A stretch of DNA of 64,000 nucleotides from Chitinophagaceae bacterium (GTDB lineage Bacteria > Bacteroidota > Bacteroidia > Chitinophagales > Chitinophagaceae), in the NCBI GenBank assembly GCA_019752045.1, contig JAIEMP010000011.1:124001-188000 (forward strand). Reading direction: 5' to 3'. The translations under genes were made by a program, and so were the position numbers. Below are positions 46,052-55,997 of the stretch, in pieces (the stretch's first letter is position 1; each line of letters starts with the position of its first letter). The notes below the pieces were generated by a model that ran no database searches, was not told where the DNA came from, and was given only the letters and a program-made list of their open reading frames with translations.

Positions 46052-46872
46052 CAGAATTTGAGTTTGGTTTCGAGTTGTTTTTTTAGTTCGTAGTTGGTTA
46101 AGTCGAATTGAACGGGAACAACACTCACAAAATTGTGTTCCAGCGCCCAAACATCGGTATCTTTTCCTTTATCAAAATTTTTAAACTCACCGGTGAGCCA
46201 GTAATATTTTTTTCCGGCAGGATCTTTACGTTCATCAAAATCCTCTACATACTTGGCATAGGCCTGGCGGCAAACCTTTACACCTTTAATTAAGTCTGCA
46301 TTAACCGACGGGATGTTTACATTTAAACAGAGATGGCGGTCTTGTTTTTTGTGGAGAATCTGCTCAACGATAAGTCTTGCATATTTTCTGGCACCTGTAA
46401 AATCGGCTTCCATGCTGTAGTTCAATAACGAAAAACCAATGGACGGAATACTTTCAATACTTGCTTCAATAGCAGCACTCATAGTACCGCTGTAAATAAC
46501 GTTGATGCTGTGGTTTGCTCCGTGATTAATACCGCTTAAGCAAATATCGGGTTTGCGGTGCAGTACTTTATCAACCGCCAGTTTTACACAATCAACCGGT
46601 GTGCCGCTGGTTTGCCAGGTTTCTACACCTTCCATAATATCCAGTTTCTGCATGCGTAAAGGAAAACCAATGGTAATGGCATGGCCCATGCCGCTCTGCG
46701 GTTTATCGGGTGCTACCACCACAACTTTTCCCAGATCTTTTACAGCTTCCACTAAGTTGCGGATGCCCGGTGCGGTTACACCATCATCGTTGGTGATGAG
46801 GATGATGGGTTTTTCTTTAACGGAGCTGTTCTTTTTTATGGTTGATGAGGCTGTTTTTTTTGATGTGGGCAT
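46051..46872 (-). CDS. surE: 5'/3'-nucleotidase SurE
   Basis: Metal-dependent phosphatase acting on nucleoside monophosphates, a stationary-phase survival protein. The ATG at 46872 gives 273 residues; an ATG at 46908 would add 12. A Lys/Ser-rich start leads to the family signature ILITNDDGVTAPG with the metal-binding D-D pair. GMGHAITIG, SGTPVDCVKLA and LSGINHGANHSINVIYSGT follow, the last with the conserved Asn/Gly metal site. It is coupled to a small membrane protein downstream (TGATG). Confidence 0.93.
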   Translation of the reverse strand: MPTSKKTASSTIKKNSSVKEKPIILITNDDGVTAPGIRNLVEAVKDLGKVVVVAPDKPQSGMGHAITIGFPLRMQKLDIMEGVETWQTSGTPVDCVKLAVDKVLHRKPDICLSGINHGANHSINVIYSGTMSAAIEASIESIPSIGFSLLNYSMEADFTGARKYARLIVEQILHKKQDRHLCLNVNIPSVNADLIKGVKVCRQAYAKYVEDFDERKDPAGKKYYWLTGEFKNFDKGKDTDVWALEHNFVSVVPVQFDLTNYELKKQLETKLKF

Positions 46873-47123
46873 ATTGTTTACTTTATTTCTTCCATGGAAG
46901 GGACGCATTTAATACCGGCATTTGTTCTTTGTGGCAACTTCGTTGCGTCGCAATCCTTTCATCGGTTGGTATAAATATTTTGCTTTTGTTTGCAGCCGTA
47001 AAAGTCTGATTATTTGGCGATTTCACAAAATCACAAAAATAGTTCCTTAAGCCATGTATTCATGTTTTACCAAAAGAAGTGAAAGAAGAAATGATTTCAA
47101 AAAATGAGGCAGTTAAGTTCATT

Positions 47124-47343
47124 CATCCCAAAGGTTTGTGATGATTTGCTTTCTGCAGCAGCGAAGCGGAGGACACTGAGACCAAACAGCAACAAAAAGA
47201 TCGAAGTAAATGATGAAGTAGCTTAGTTCTTTAATCCCGAAACTTTGGGATGATTTGCTTTCAACCGCAGCGAAGCGTAGGACACTGAGACCAAACAACA
47301 ACAAAAAATATCGAAGTAAATTATTAAGTAGCTTAGTTCTTTA
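47124..47343. repeat. two tandem split-repeat units next to the CRISPR array
   Basis: Two roughly 110-bp units (47124-47233 and 47233-47343). Each starts with a GATGATTTGCTTTC-type sequence matching the 5' part of the CRISPR repeat and ends with GCTTAGTTCTTTA, matching its 3' part; unit 2 continues TTTAACAAC like the repeat end. Between these ends lie about 68 bp with shared words CAGCGAAGCG, AGGACACTGAGACCAAAC and ATCGAAGTAAAT. ATCCC-AAA and TTTGGGAT arms form a hairpin at the unit junction (47234-47251). The gap 46873-47123 before them holds no gene. Confidence 0.65.
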
Positions 47344-47378
47344 ACAACAGGTTCTTTGCACGGCTGGCTGGTAACACC

Positions 47379-49652
47379 GTTGTGATTTGCTTTCAAATTG
47401 TATTGTAACTTAGTTCTTACACAACAGCACTTGTATTAACAAACCTTCTTGTCTGGTTGTGATTTGCTTTCAAATTGTATTGTAACTTAGTTCTTACACA
47501 ACTTTACAAGATGCTTTATGCGATGCTTGACGTTGTGATTTGCTTTCAAATTGTATTGTAACTTAGTTCTTACACAACAATGAATTATGCAGTATCATTG
47601 CAGGGCATGTTGTGATTTGCTTTCAAATTGTATTGTAACTTAGTTCTTACACAACCATGTCTTTGAATTTTGGTACAATGTAGGAGTTGTGATTTGCTTT
47701 CAAATTGTATTGTAACTTAGTTCTTACACAACGATTGGGATGCAGGTAATGTGGCCCCCGGTGTTGTGATTTGCTTTCAAATTGTATTGTAACTTAGTTC
47801 TTACACAACGAAAAAAGTTCTGAAACCAGCCTTGCGGCGTTGTGATTTGCTTTCAAATTGTATTGTAACTTAGTTCTTACACAACTGTCGTTCATTTCAC
47901 TGCCAAACGGATGCAGTTGTGATTTGCTTTCAAATTGTATTGTAACTTAGTTCTTACACAACTTGTTGTAATTATTTGAACGTGTGGAAACAGTTGTGAT
48001 TTGCTTTCAAATTGTATTGTAACTTAGTTCTTACACAACTAGAGGAATTTGACTAACTGCTTCGTCAAGGTTGTGATTTGCTTTCAAATTGTATTGTAAC
48101 TTAGTTCTTACACAACATAGTAAGATTTTTGAATGTGATTACTTTAGTTGTGATTTGCTTTCAAATTGTATTGTAACTTAGTTCTTACACAACTGATCAG
48201 ATCATTGTAGTTAGTTGCTATTGGTTGTGATTTGCTTTCAAATTGTATTGTAACTTAGTTCTTACACAACTGTTAGTGGGTGGTTCTGGTTGTTGATCTG
48301 TTGTGATTTGCTTTCAAATTGTATTGTAACTTAGTTCTTACACAACTAATTATCATCTCTTATTCTACTATTAGCAGTTGTGATTTGCTTTCAAATTGTA
48401 TTGTAACTTAGTTCTTACACAACATTATTCACAGAGCCATCAGAAACTTTGCTGTTGTGATTTGCTTTCAAATTGTATTGTAACTTAGTTCTTACACAAC
48501 GCCCTCTTTTCGTTCCTGCTTTTGTGCCAGTTGTGATTTGCTTTCAAATTGTATTGTAACTTAGTTCTTACACAACGCCACCCCTGCATACCATAGACCG
48601 GCTGTGGTTGTGATTTGCTTTCAAATTGTATTGTAACTTAGTTCTTACACAACGCTCTGAATTGCTGGGAATAGTTTCCCATTGTTGTGATTTGCTTTCA
48701 AATTGTATTGTAACTTAGTTCTTACACAACGGTCAGCCTGGTTCCAGTGCTCAGGCACAGTTGTGATTTGCTTTCAAATTGTATTGTAACTTAGTTCTTA
48801 CACAACTAAATCTGCAAAACTTAATGTGCAAAAGCAGTTGTGATTTGCTTTCAAATTGTATTGTAACTTAGTTCTTACACAACTCCCACTTTTTGGGCTG
48901 ATAATTGACTTTTGTTGTGATTTGCTTTCAAATTGTATTGTAACTTAGTTCTTACACAACATCTTGTTGAATGTTAAATACTTTGTGAGTGTTGTGATTT
49001 GCTTTCAAATTGTATTGTAACTTAGTTCTTACACAACTTCTTCGAAATCGTCCAAGTCCATGTTCTCGTTGTGATTTGCTTTCAAATTGTATTGTAACTT
49101 AGTTCTTACACAACACTATCCAGCGTAGAACTGCCATGTTGTAGTTGTGATTTGCTTTCAAATTGTATTGTAACTTAATTCTTACACAACTCGGCTCAAA
49201 ATATGTACGTGGTGATATGCGTTGTGATTTGCTTTCAAATTGTATTGTAACTTAGTTCTTACACAACGGTAGGGCTGGAGGATCAGGACGGGCTGAAGTT
49301 GTGATTTGCTTTCAAATTGTATTGTAACTTAGTTCTTACACAACTTTGCAAAAAACAAATGAACTACCTGCACAGTTGTGATTTGCTTTCAAATTGTATT
49401 GTAACTTAGTTCTTACACAACGTAGAACTTTTTATGAAACTTGTTTTTCATGTTGTGATTTGCTTTCAAATTGTATTGTAACTTAGTTCTTACACAACTT
49501 TAAATATAATTGCTTCAATTTGTTTGCTGTTGTGATTTGCTTTCAAATTGTATTGTAACTTAGTTCTTACACAACTAATAGCCATTCCATGCTTAAATCC
49601 GGACAGTTGTGATTTGCTTTCAAATTGTATTGTAACTTAGTTCTTACACAAC
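47379..49652 (+). CRISPR. type II-C CRISPR array, 30 repeats and 29 spacers
   Basis: The repeat is 47 bp, beginning GTTGTGATTTGCTTTC and ending CTTAGTTCTTACACAAC. I counted 30 copies from 47379-47425 to 49606-49652, with 23 spacers of 30 bp and 6 of 29 bp. All copies are identical except the one at 49144-49190, with G to A at 49178. The + strand is the crRNA strand: the tracrRNA anti-repeat complements the first 25 bases of the repeat, and a + strand terminator follows the last repeat. No spacer origin could be tested here. High repeat identity and regular spacing suggest an active or recently active array. Confidence 0.98.
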
Positions 49653-49688
49653 ATGTTTGGCTAAAAGCCTTATCTGCACTGCATTTAG

Positions 49689-49721
49689 GGGTGATTTTAG
49701 GATTAAAAAATCACCCTTTTT
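49689..49721 (+). terminator. terminator of the pre-crRNA transcript
   Basis: GGGTGATTTT/AAAATCACCC hairpin with an AGGATTAA loop, then TTTTT, 37 bp after the last repeat. It supports + strand transcription of the array, opposite to cas2-cas1-cas9. Confidence 0.88.
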
Positions 49722-49828
49722 ACCGCTTTTTTAAATCCTGTTTCTTCGAAATAAGTTGTTCAACAGTGATTTTCTTTGCATGGGTTAAAAATTGTAACCC
49801 GCAGCAAGTCTCACCCAAGAGGGGGATG

Positions 49829-51078
<1,250 letters not shown>

Positions 51079-51150
51079 AGGTAGTTAGGATTTTGGCTTC
51101 AATAAAAACAAAAAAAACTGCATTTTATTGTGTAGCTTTTTAGGAATGTA

Positions 51151-54100
51151 TTAATCTCCTATTTTAATTATCTTACCTAAACAATTTACCCTTACTTTAT
51201 GTGCATTAAAGGATGCAGAACTGAGTTGAATTAATTTTTTCATTTCTCTTGCTTTTTTATCTCGTAAATCTTTAGTTTCTAAATGATGTCTCAAGAAATA
51301 TTGCCCTGGGGCAATATTTTGTATCCTATACAAATGCTTGCTTAATAAATTATACATATTATTCTCTATTGCATTTGAAATGTCTTCAAACGATAAACCA
51401 TATATAAATAATTCATTTTGCTGAAGCGATGTAATCAGCTCCCAATTATCAAGTGGTAGATTATTTTTTACTTCATCACTGCAATCAAATTCAGTATTTA
51501 AAATTTTATCCCAAATATCTACTGGTTTTTTTATTATAACTGGAACCCCTGCAATTTTTCTTTCAATTGCCTCACCAAATGTCACAGCGTTCTCTTGAGT
51601 TGTACCAGCTTTATCTTTATAAATTGCAATATGATGATTATTTCCAGGCTTGATGAAGTCAATTAAGGTAGCACCATCAGGTATTTTTATATTATTTTTT
51701 AGAGGAAAAGTTTGTCCATTTAATGAATAATGAATAGCCTTTACCTTAGTCAAATTTGTTTTACACCGGACAGACTTTATTTGAATGCCTTTTTCTTCGT
51801 TTAACCAAAGGGGTGTTTTAAATGCTTCCTTTACATTATTGTTAAACTGTAATAATCTTTTCTCAACTATACTTCGAACCCCAAAATCAACAATTGAATC
51901 TAGCTTTACTTTTATTTGATCTTTTTCAACAATAATCTTTTCACCCGTTTTCTTGTCTATTTTTTCTTTTGTTTTGACAGTCTCATTGCCATCAAAAAGC
52001 ATCCCTTGTCCAGCTCCTAATTTATATTTTATTACAATTTCTTCACTAAATGAACTATCTCGGTTGTACTGTTTTATCTTTCCATAAATAAAGTCTTCAT
52101 TTAGTTTTCCCCTTGGTGTTAATGTTTCCTGCACCTTTATTACCTCTTTCCCTTTCTTAATATGGTTTATGTTTTTAGTTGCTACTTTTTTCCCCGCCTT
52201 GAAACTTACTAAGATGTTGTCAGTAGCTTCCATGGCATCATTTACAAAACCTTTCCATGGCTCAGGAAAGCGGCGGCCATTTTCTTTTAAATCTCTACGT
52301 GTTTTATATTGTTGATTTAACTGGTTGAGTTTTTGAATAAAAGATTGTTTTGTTAAGGCTACAACTAATGCGTCAATGGCATGGTGCCGGTGATCATCTC
52401 TTTTACTCCAGTTACTGATTACTTCAATTTCATGTGTGCTCCCGTCTTCCCTTTTGATTTTTTTCAGCTCTGTTTGACCTGCAGCTTTATATTTCTCAAA
52501 ATTTAATTGCTGCAATACATTATTAATTCCCCAGTTTTCCCTCAAATAGTCGGTTACGCTGCCACTGGTACTGTACACATTGCGACAGATATTCAATAAC
52601 AAGTTTTTTACTTCACGGGAAATATAGGCGGTATCTCTCATTTGCCTGTTAATAAAGTCGTCGGGAATTTTATCTCCGGGCATTAATAAGTAATTCAGTT
52701 TAGCTCTGCTAATACCTTCCTTTTTATAAAAGTGTTTTTTTACAAACTCTGTGTAGTTATGGAATTCCTGTTCGCCTAAATTTTGTATATAATCAAAAGC
52801 TGTCGTATTGTCTTTATCTGCATTAAATTTCTTTCTTGCAATTGTTTTATTTGAAAAACTATCATCAAAAAACCGGCTCCTTGGGATAATATGTTCGATT
52901 TCATAATCCCCATTGAAAAGTTGATTTAACGAAATTGGTTTAGTTGGCTCATAAGGAGAGACACCACCAAATTCTTCCCAGAGCTTAACTCTTTCAATAT
53001 CACGCCTGCTTACTGTTGCAAAGCCGAGTTCATGGTGTAATCGCTCAGCAATTTTTTGGTGTCTGTCGTTTGTTTTATTATTGCGACTATAAGTATTATT
53101 TCTTTCTTCAGCATTTTGTTTCAACTCTCTTCCTAATTCAACTCTTATTTCATCAGGCTTCCCTAATGTCTCATCTGCAATAATTGCATTTACCAGATTA
53201 ATTACCTGATTTATTATTTTCTCTACAACAGGGTTTCTAAGTGAGTTTTTTGAGTATAATTCTAATTTATCAAGTAGCGGTCTTGACTCGTTTTCACTTA
53301 GAGTTAAATAATCGCTATGCCGATAACCTGCTGCATCACAAGCTTTACTGTAATGCAATCCGTTCATTAGGTGAGGTAATATTTTGCGATAAGCTTTCGT
53401 ACTGATGCCGCCATAACCGGCTTTTGTAAAGTCTAATTTAGCAAGGGCTTTCGCTTGATCTAATGTAAAAGAAAAGTCTTCCTGTAAATTTTTAACCAGG
53501 CTTTCAACTTCTTCAACAGAGTAAAGTAAATGCCACAACCTGTACAAAGGTTCTTTTTCAAAATCGGGCTCAATTACAAATTGTTCTTTTGCTTCACCGG
53601 TTTGTTGGTTGGCAACAAGCTTGCTTTTTTGCAATAAGTTAAATTGAAGCACTTCTTCTCGTTCTCCTTTTAATGCCTTTTTTATAGCAGATACAGTTTT
53701 ATTCCCTTCAAGACTGTCTTTCTTAAGATTGATATAAAAATCTTCCGCTGGTTTTAACCCAAGCATTTTTTTAAGGTTGGTAACAGTTATCTTTTCGTTT
53801 TCATTGAGATATTGAAAAAGTTGTTGTTTTTGTTCAATTGGAATTTCTACAGCAATCCCAGTCTTAGTTTTTATAGAAAGATTATTTATATCCTGCCAAA
53901 CTTTAGCTATTTGAAATAGGGGAGAACTTTTAGGAACAACTTTTGGACGAATAATTTTTGGGTTACCAGTTTCATCTTTTAATATATTGCCTTGCTTATC
54001 TTTTGCAAAAGTCTGTTCAAATCGACAGCTGCTTACAAGTCCCTTTTGACTTTTTAATGGTCTTTGGAAATAAATAATCTTATGAAAAAGCTTTGTATAA

Positions 54101-54801
54101 TTTTCATCCGTTAATATTTCTGGATAATACTCTTTTTGTTTTTCCCATATTTTATTAAACTCAGCTTGATAGCTACTACGTAGAAATATGTTTTCTTTAA
54201 TCCTGAAAAAATGATTTTCTTTCAAGTGGTTGTAAAAAAACTGTCCGATCGTTAAATTAGAATCTTTAATAAATAATTCCCTGTCGTTGATTAAATCTAA
54301 GTAACCTTTCTTTTTAGGGTTCCGTACTTCACCGTCTTTGTCTGTGTTGTTTGATGACTCTGCTTTTTCTTCTTCATTATTTGCTTTACGGTTGCTTTTG
54401 TACCCTCTTTTTTGATTGAGGTGATAAAATATTCTGCCCAGCTCCTCTAAACCAATCTGTGTTTCAATTGCTTTTGCACGCAAGCCATACAATTCTAGTG
54501 AATTAAGTTTAAATAAATCTGCAGTGGGTTGCATGTTTAGTTCGGTAAGTAGTTTTACCAATTTCCATTTGCGCATTTTGTAACGATGTCCGCCTCTGCG
54601 CATCCCTCTTTTTATACGTCTGTTTGCATTTTTACTTATTGCATTACCCTTTGTAAACTCATCACTCTCATCTGAGTTTAATGGAATAATGCGGCTACCC
54701 ATTCGAATAATTGAGTATTGTTCACTTTCATTTTCTGGCTCATGAAGATAGGCCCAGCCAATTGAGCCAACGCCAATATCTAATCCTAGTATTTTTCGCA
54801 T
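51151..54801 (-). CDS. cas9: CRISPR effector nuclease Cas9, type II-C
   Basis: 1216 residues, longer than the usual 1000-1100 of II-C. RuvC-I has D8 in GLDIGVGSIGWA. The Arg-rich bridge helix (RRIKRGMRRGGHRYKMRK, residues 61-78) is followed by the recognition lobe with a charged Asn/Glu/Lys stretch near 140-166. RuvC-II has E555 in EIRVELGREL. The HNH domain has E636-H637 in YEIEHIIPRS and N651. RuvC-III has H806/H807 and D810 in HHAIDALVVA, then the PAM-interacting C-terminal region. All catalytic residues are present, so it should cut both strands. It starts at an ATG and diverges from the tracrRNA gene; cas1-cas2 follow. Confidence 0.97.
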   Translation of the reverse strand: MRKILGLDIGVGSIGWAYLHEPENESEQYSIIRMGSRIIPLNSDESDEFTKGNAISKNANRRIKRGMRRGGHRYKMRKWKLVKLLTELNMQPTADLFKLNSLELYGLRAKAIETQIGLEELGRIFYHLNQKRGYKSNRKANNEEEKAESSNNTDKDGEVRNPKKKGYLDLINDRELFIKDSNLTIGQFFYNHLKENHFFRIKENIFLRSSYQAEFNKIWEKQKEYYPEILTDENYTKLFHKIIYFQRPLKSQKGLVSSCRFEQTFAKDKQGNILKDETGNPKIIRPKVVPKSSPLFQIAKVWQDINNLSIKTKTGIAVEIPIEQKQQLFQYLNENEKITVTNLKKMLGLKPAEDFYINLKKDSLEGNKTVSAIKKALKGEREEVLQFNLLQKSKLVANQQTGEAKEQFVIEPDFEKEPLYRLWHLLYSVEEVESLVKNLQEDFSFTLDQAKALAKLDFTKAGYGGISTKAYRKILPHLMNGLHYSKACDAAGYRHSDYLTLSENESRPLLDKLELYSKNSLRNPVVEKIINQVINLVNAIIADETLGKPDEIRVELGRELKQNAEERNNTYSRNNKTNDRHQKIAERLHHELGFATVSRRDIERVKLWEEFGGVSPYEPTKPISLNQLFNGDYEIEHIIPRSRFFDDSFSNKTIARKKFNADKDNTTAFDYIQNLGEQEFHNYTEFVKKHFYKKEGISRAKLNYLLMPGDKIPDDFINRQMRDTAYISREVKNLLLNICRNVYSTSGSVTDYLRENWGINNVLQQLNFEKYKAAGQTELKKIKREDGSTHEIEVISNWSKRDDHRHHAIDALVVALTKQSFIQKLNQLNQQYKTRRDLKENGRRFPEPWKGFVNDAMEATDNILVSFKAGKKVATKNINHIKKGKEVIKVQETLTPRGKLNEDFIYGKIKQYNRDSSFSEEIVIKYKLGAGQGMLFDGNETVKTKEKIDKKTGEKIIVEKDQIKVKLDSIVDFGVRSIVEKRLLQFNNNVKEAFKTPLWLNEEKGIQIKSVRCKTNLTKVKAIHYSLNGQTFPLKNNIKIPDGATLIDFIKPGNNHHIAIYKDKAGTTQENAVTFGEAIERKIAGVPVIIKKPVDIWDKILNTEFDCSDEVKNNLPLDNWELITSLQQNELFIYGLSFEDISNAIENNMYNLLSKHLYRIQNIAPGQYFLRHHLETKDLRDKKAREMKKLIQLSSASFNAHKVRVNCLGKIIKIGD

Positions 54802-54902
54802 TTAGCAGATGTTTTGGATTGTAATATATATAATTATGATACTCTATGAAAGTCTTGATTAATAAAATATAATTTCAAAGTCTGAAATAATTATATAAAT
54901 TA

Positions 54903-54982
54903 GCAATACAATTCGAAGCAAATCACAATAAGGTTTTACCGTTGTGAAAACATTACAGGTGGCAGAAATGTCGCCTTTTTTT
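54903..54982 (+). ncRNA. tracrRNA
   Basis: The anti-repeat AATACAATTCGAAGCAAATC then ACAATAAGG (54905-54933) is the reverse complement of the first 25 bases of the CRISPR repeat with a small mismatch/bulge region (TTCGAAG against CTTTCAA). A short nexus-like stretch with GTTTTACC and GTTGTGAAAAC follows. The end is an intrinsic terminator: GGTGGC/GTCGCC hairpin (54958-54975, two G-T wobbles) with seven T. It is on the same strand as the array and divergent from cas9, sharing an AT-rich promoter region at 54802-54902. The 5' end is approximate. Confidence 0.9.
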
Positions 54983-55149
54983 ATTCATTTCCCTAACGGT
55001 TATTATGTTTAACTATAATGCGTGGAGCTATTTTCACTATCTGGAAAATGAAAGGAGTACCTGTAAAATCAAAAAAAGTTGGGATAAAATTAAAAATATT
55101 GCTCAAACTAAAATAATTAGTATCTTAGCTCCAATAAAATTAGTATCGT

Positions 55150-55899
55150 ATGGCAATGGCCAATCAAAACATGAAATATCTCCGCAAGTTGCGTGGATTA
55201 ACACAGGATGAGTTTGCTCAAAAAATCGGCATTAAACGTTCGCTCGTTGGTGCCTATGAAGAAGAACGGGCAGAACCCAATTATGAAGTGCTTGAAACCG
55301 TAAGTGACCTATTTAAAGTGAGCATTGATGATTTGCTGCGCAAAGATCTTAGTGAAACGAAGGGCAGCTATTTATCAAAACGCCGGCAAATGAAAATGCT
55401 GGCCGATTTAAATGTCATTCACTTTGTTCCGGTAAAAGCAGCAGCAGGTTACCTCAACGGTTATGCCGATCCTGAATTTTTAGACGAACTCAACACGTTT
55501 ACACTCCCCATGCTTACCAGCGGAAGTTACCGTGCTTTTGAAATTGTGGGAGACAGTATGTTGCCTACACCCAGCGGCAGTGTAATAGTGGCGGAGAAAG
55601 TGAGCAATCTGGATGAAGTAAAAAACAACAACGCCTATATTGTAGTAAGCCGCACCGAAGGCGTGGTGTACAAACGGGTTTTAAAAAGTAACCGCAGTAA
55701 AAATAAACTCACGTTACTCAGTGATAATCCGGCTTATCAGCCTTATCAGGTTAATGCAGAAGATGTGCTGGAGTTCTGGACTGCACAACTGGTGATAGGA
55801 AAAGTGGCGCAGGGCCAGCGTTGGGATGTAACCAATCTGGCTTCAATGGTAAGCAACCTGCAAGACCAGGTGAACAACCTGAAAAAGAAAATGAATTAA
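55150..55899 (+). CDS. XRE-type HTH regulator with S24/LexA-like C-terminal domain
   Basis: 249 residues. The N-terminal Cro/CI-type helix-turn-helix is LRKLRGLTQDEFAQKIGIKR with SLVGAYEEERAEPN (residues 10-43). The C-terminal S24 peptidase-like fold has the serine in EIVGDSMLPTPSG and the lysine in GVVYKRVLKS. A short coiled-coil end (SNLQDQVNNLKKKMN) may help dimerise. Such proteins are often damage- or stress-responsive repressors. It begins about 170 bp after the tracrRNA terminator; whether it touches the CRISPR locus is unknown. Its own strong terminator follows. Confidence 0.88.
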   Translation: MAMANQNMKYLRKLRGLTQDEFAQKIGIKRSLVGAYEEERAEPNYEVLETVSDLFKVSIDDLLRKDLSETKGSYLSKRRQMKMLADLNVIHFVPVKAAAGYLNGYADPEFLDELNTFTLPMLTSGSYRAFEIVGDSMLPTPSGSVIVAEKVSNLDEVKNNNAYIVVSRTEGVVYKRVLKSNRSKNKLTLLSDNPAYQPYQVNAEDVLEFWTAQLVIGKVAQGQRWDVTNLASMVSNLQDQVNNLKKKMN

Positions 55900-55936
55900 T
55901 TGTTTACAGCTCCCTGTTTCACTCAGTGAAAAGCAT

Positions 55937-55977
55937 AAAACCGCTCATACAAATTGAACCGTATGGGCGGTTTTTTT
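55937..55977 (+). terminator. intrinsic terminator after the S24 regulator
   Basis: AAAACCGCTCATAC pairs with GTATGGGCGGTT (one T-G wobble), followed by seven T. It lies 37 bp past the regulator stop and immediately before the next gene. Confidence 0.9.
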
Positions 55978-55997
55978 ATGATAGCTTGCAGCCTCTT

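Noticed and set aside
47119-47304. 61-codon frame on the - strand in the split-repeat units
   Set aside because: The predicted peptide is itself an internal duplication caused by the tandem DNA units; better explained as repeat DNA.
47379-49652. Internal promoters in each repeat, as in some II-C arrays
   Set aside because: TTTG and TA-rich words occur in the repeat but not with the spacing expected for a Bacteroidota -33/-7 promoter; not supported.
55005-55211. 68-codon frame before the S24 regulator
   Set aside because: It overlaps the regulator start in another frame and has no recognisable domain or signal.
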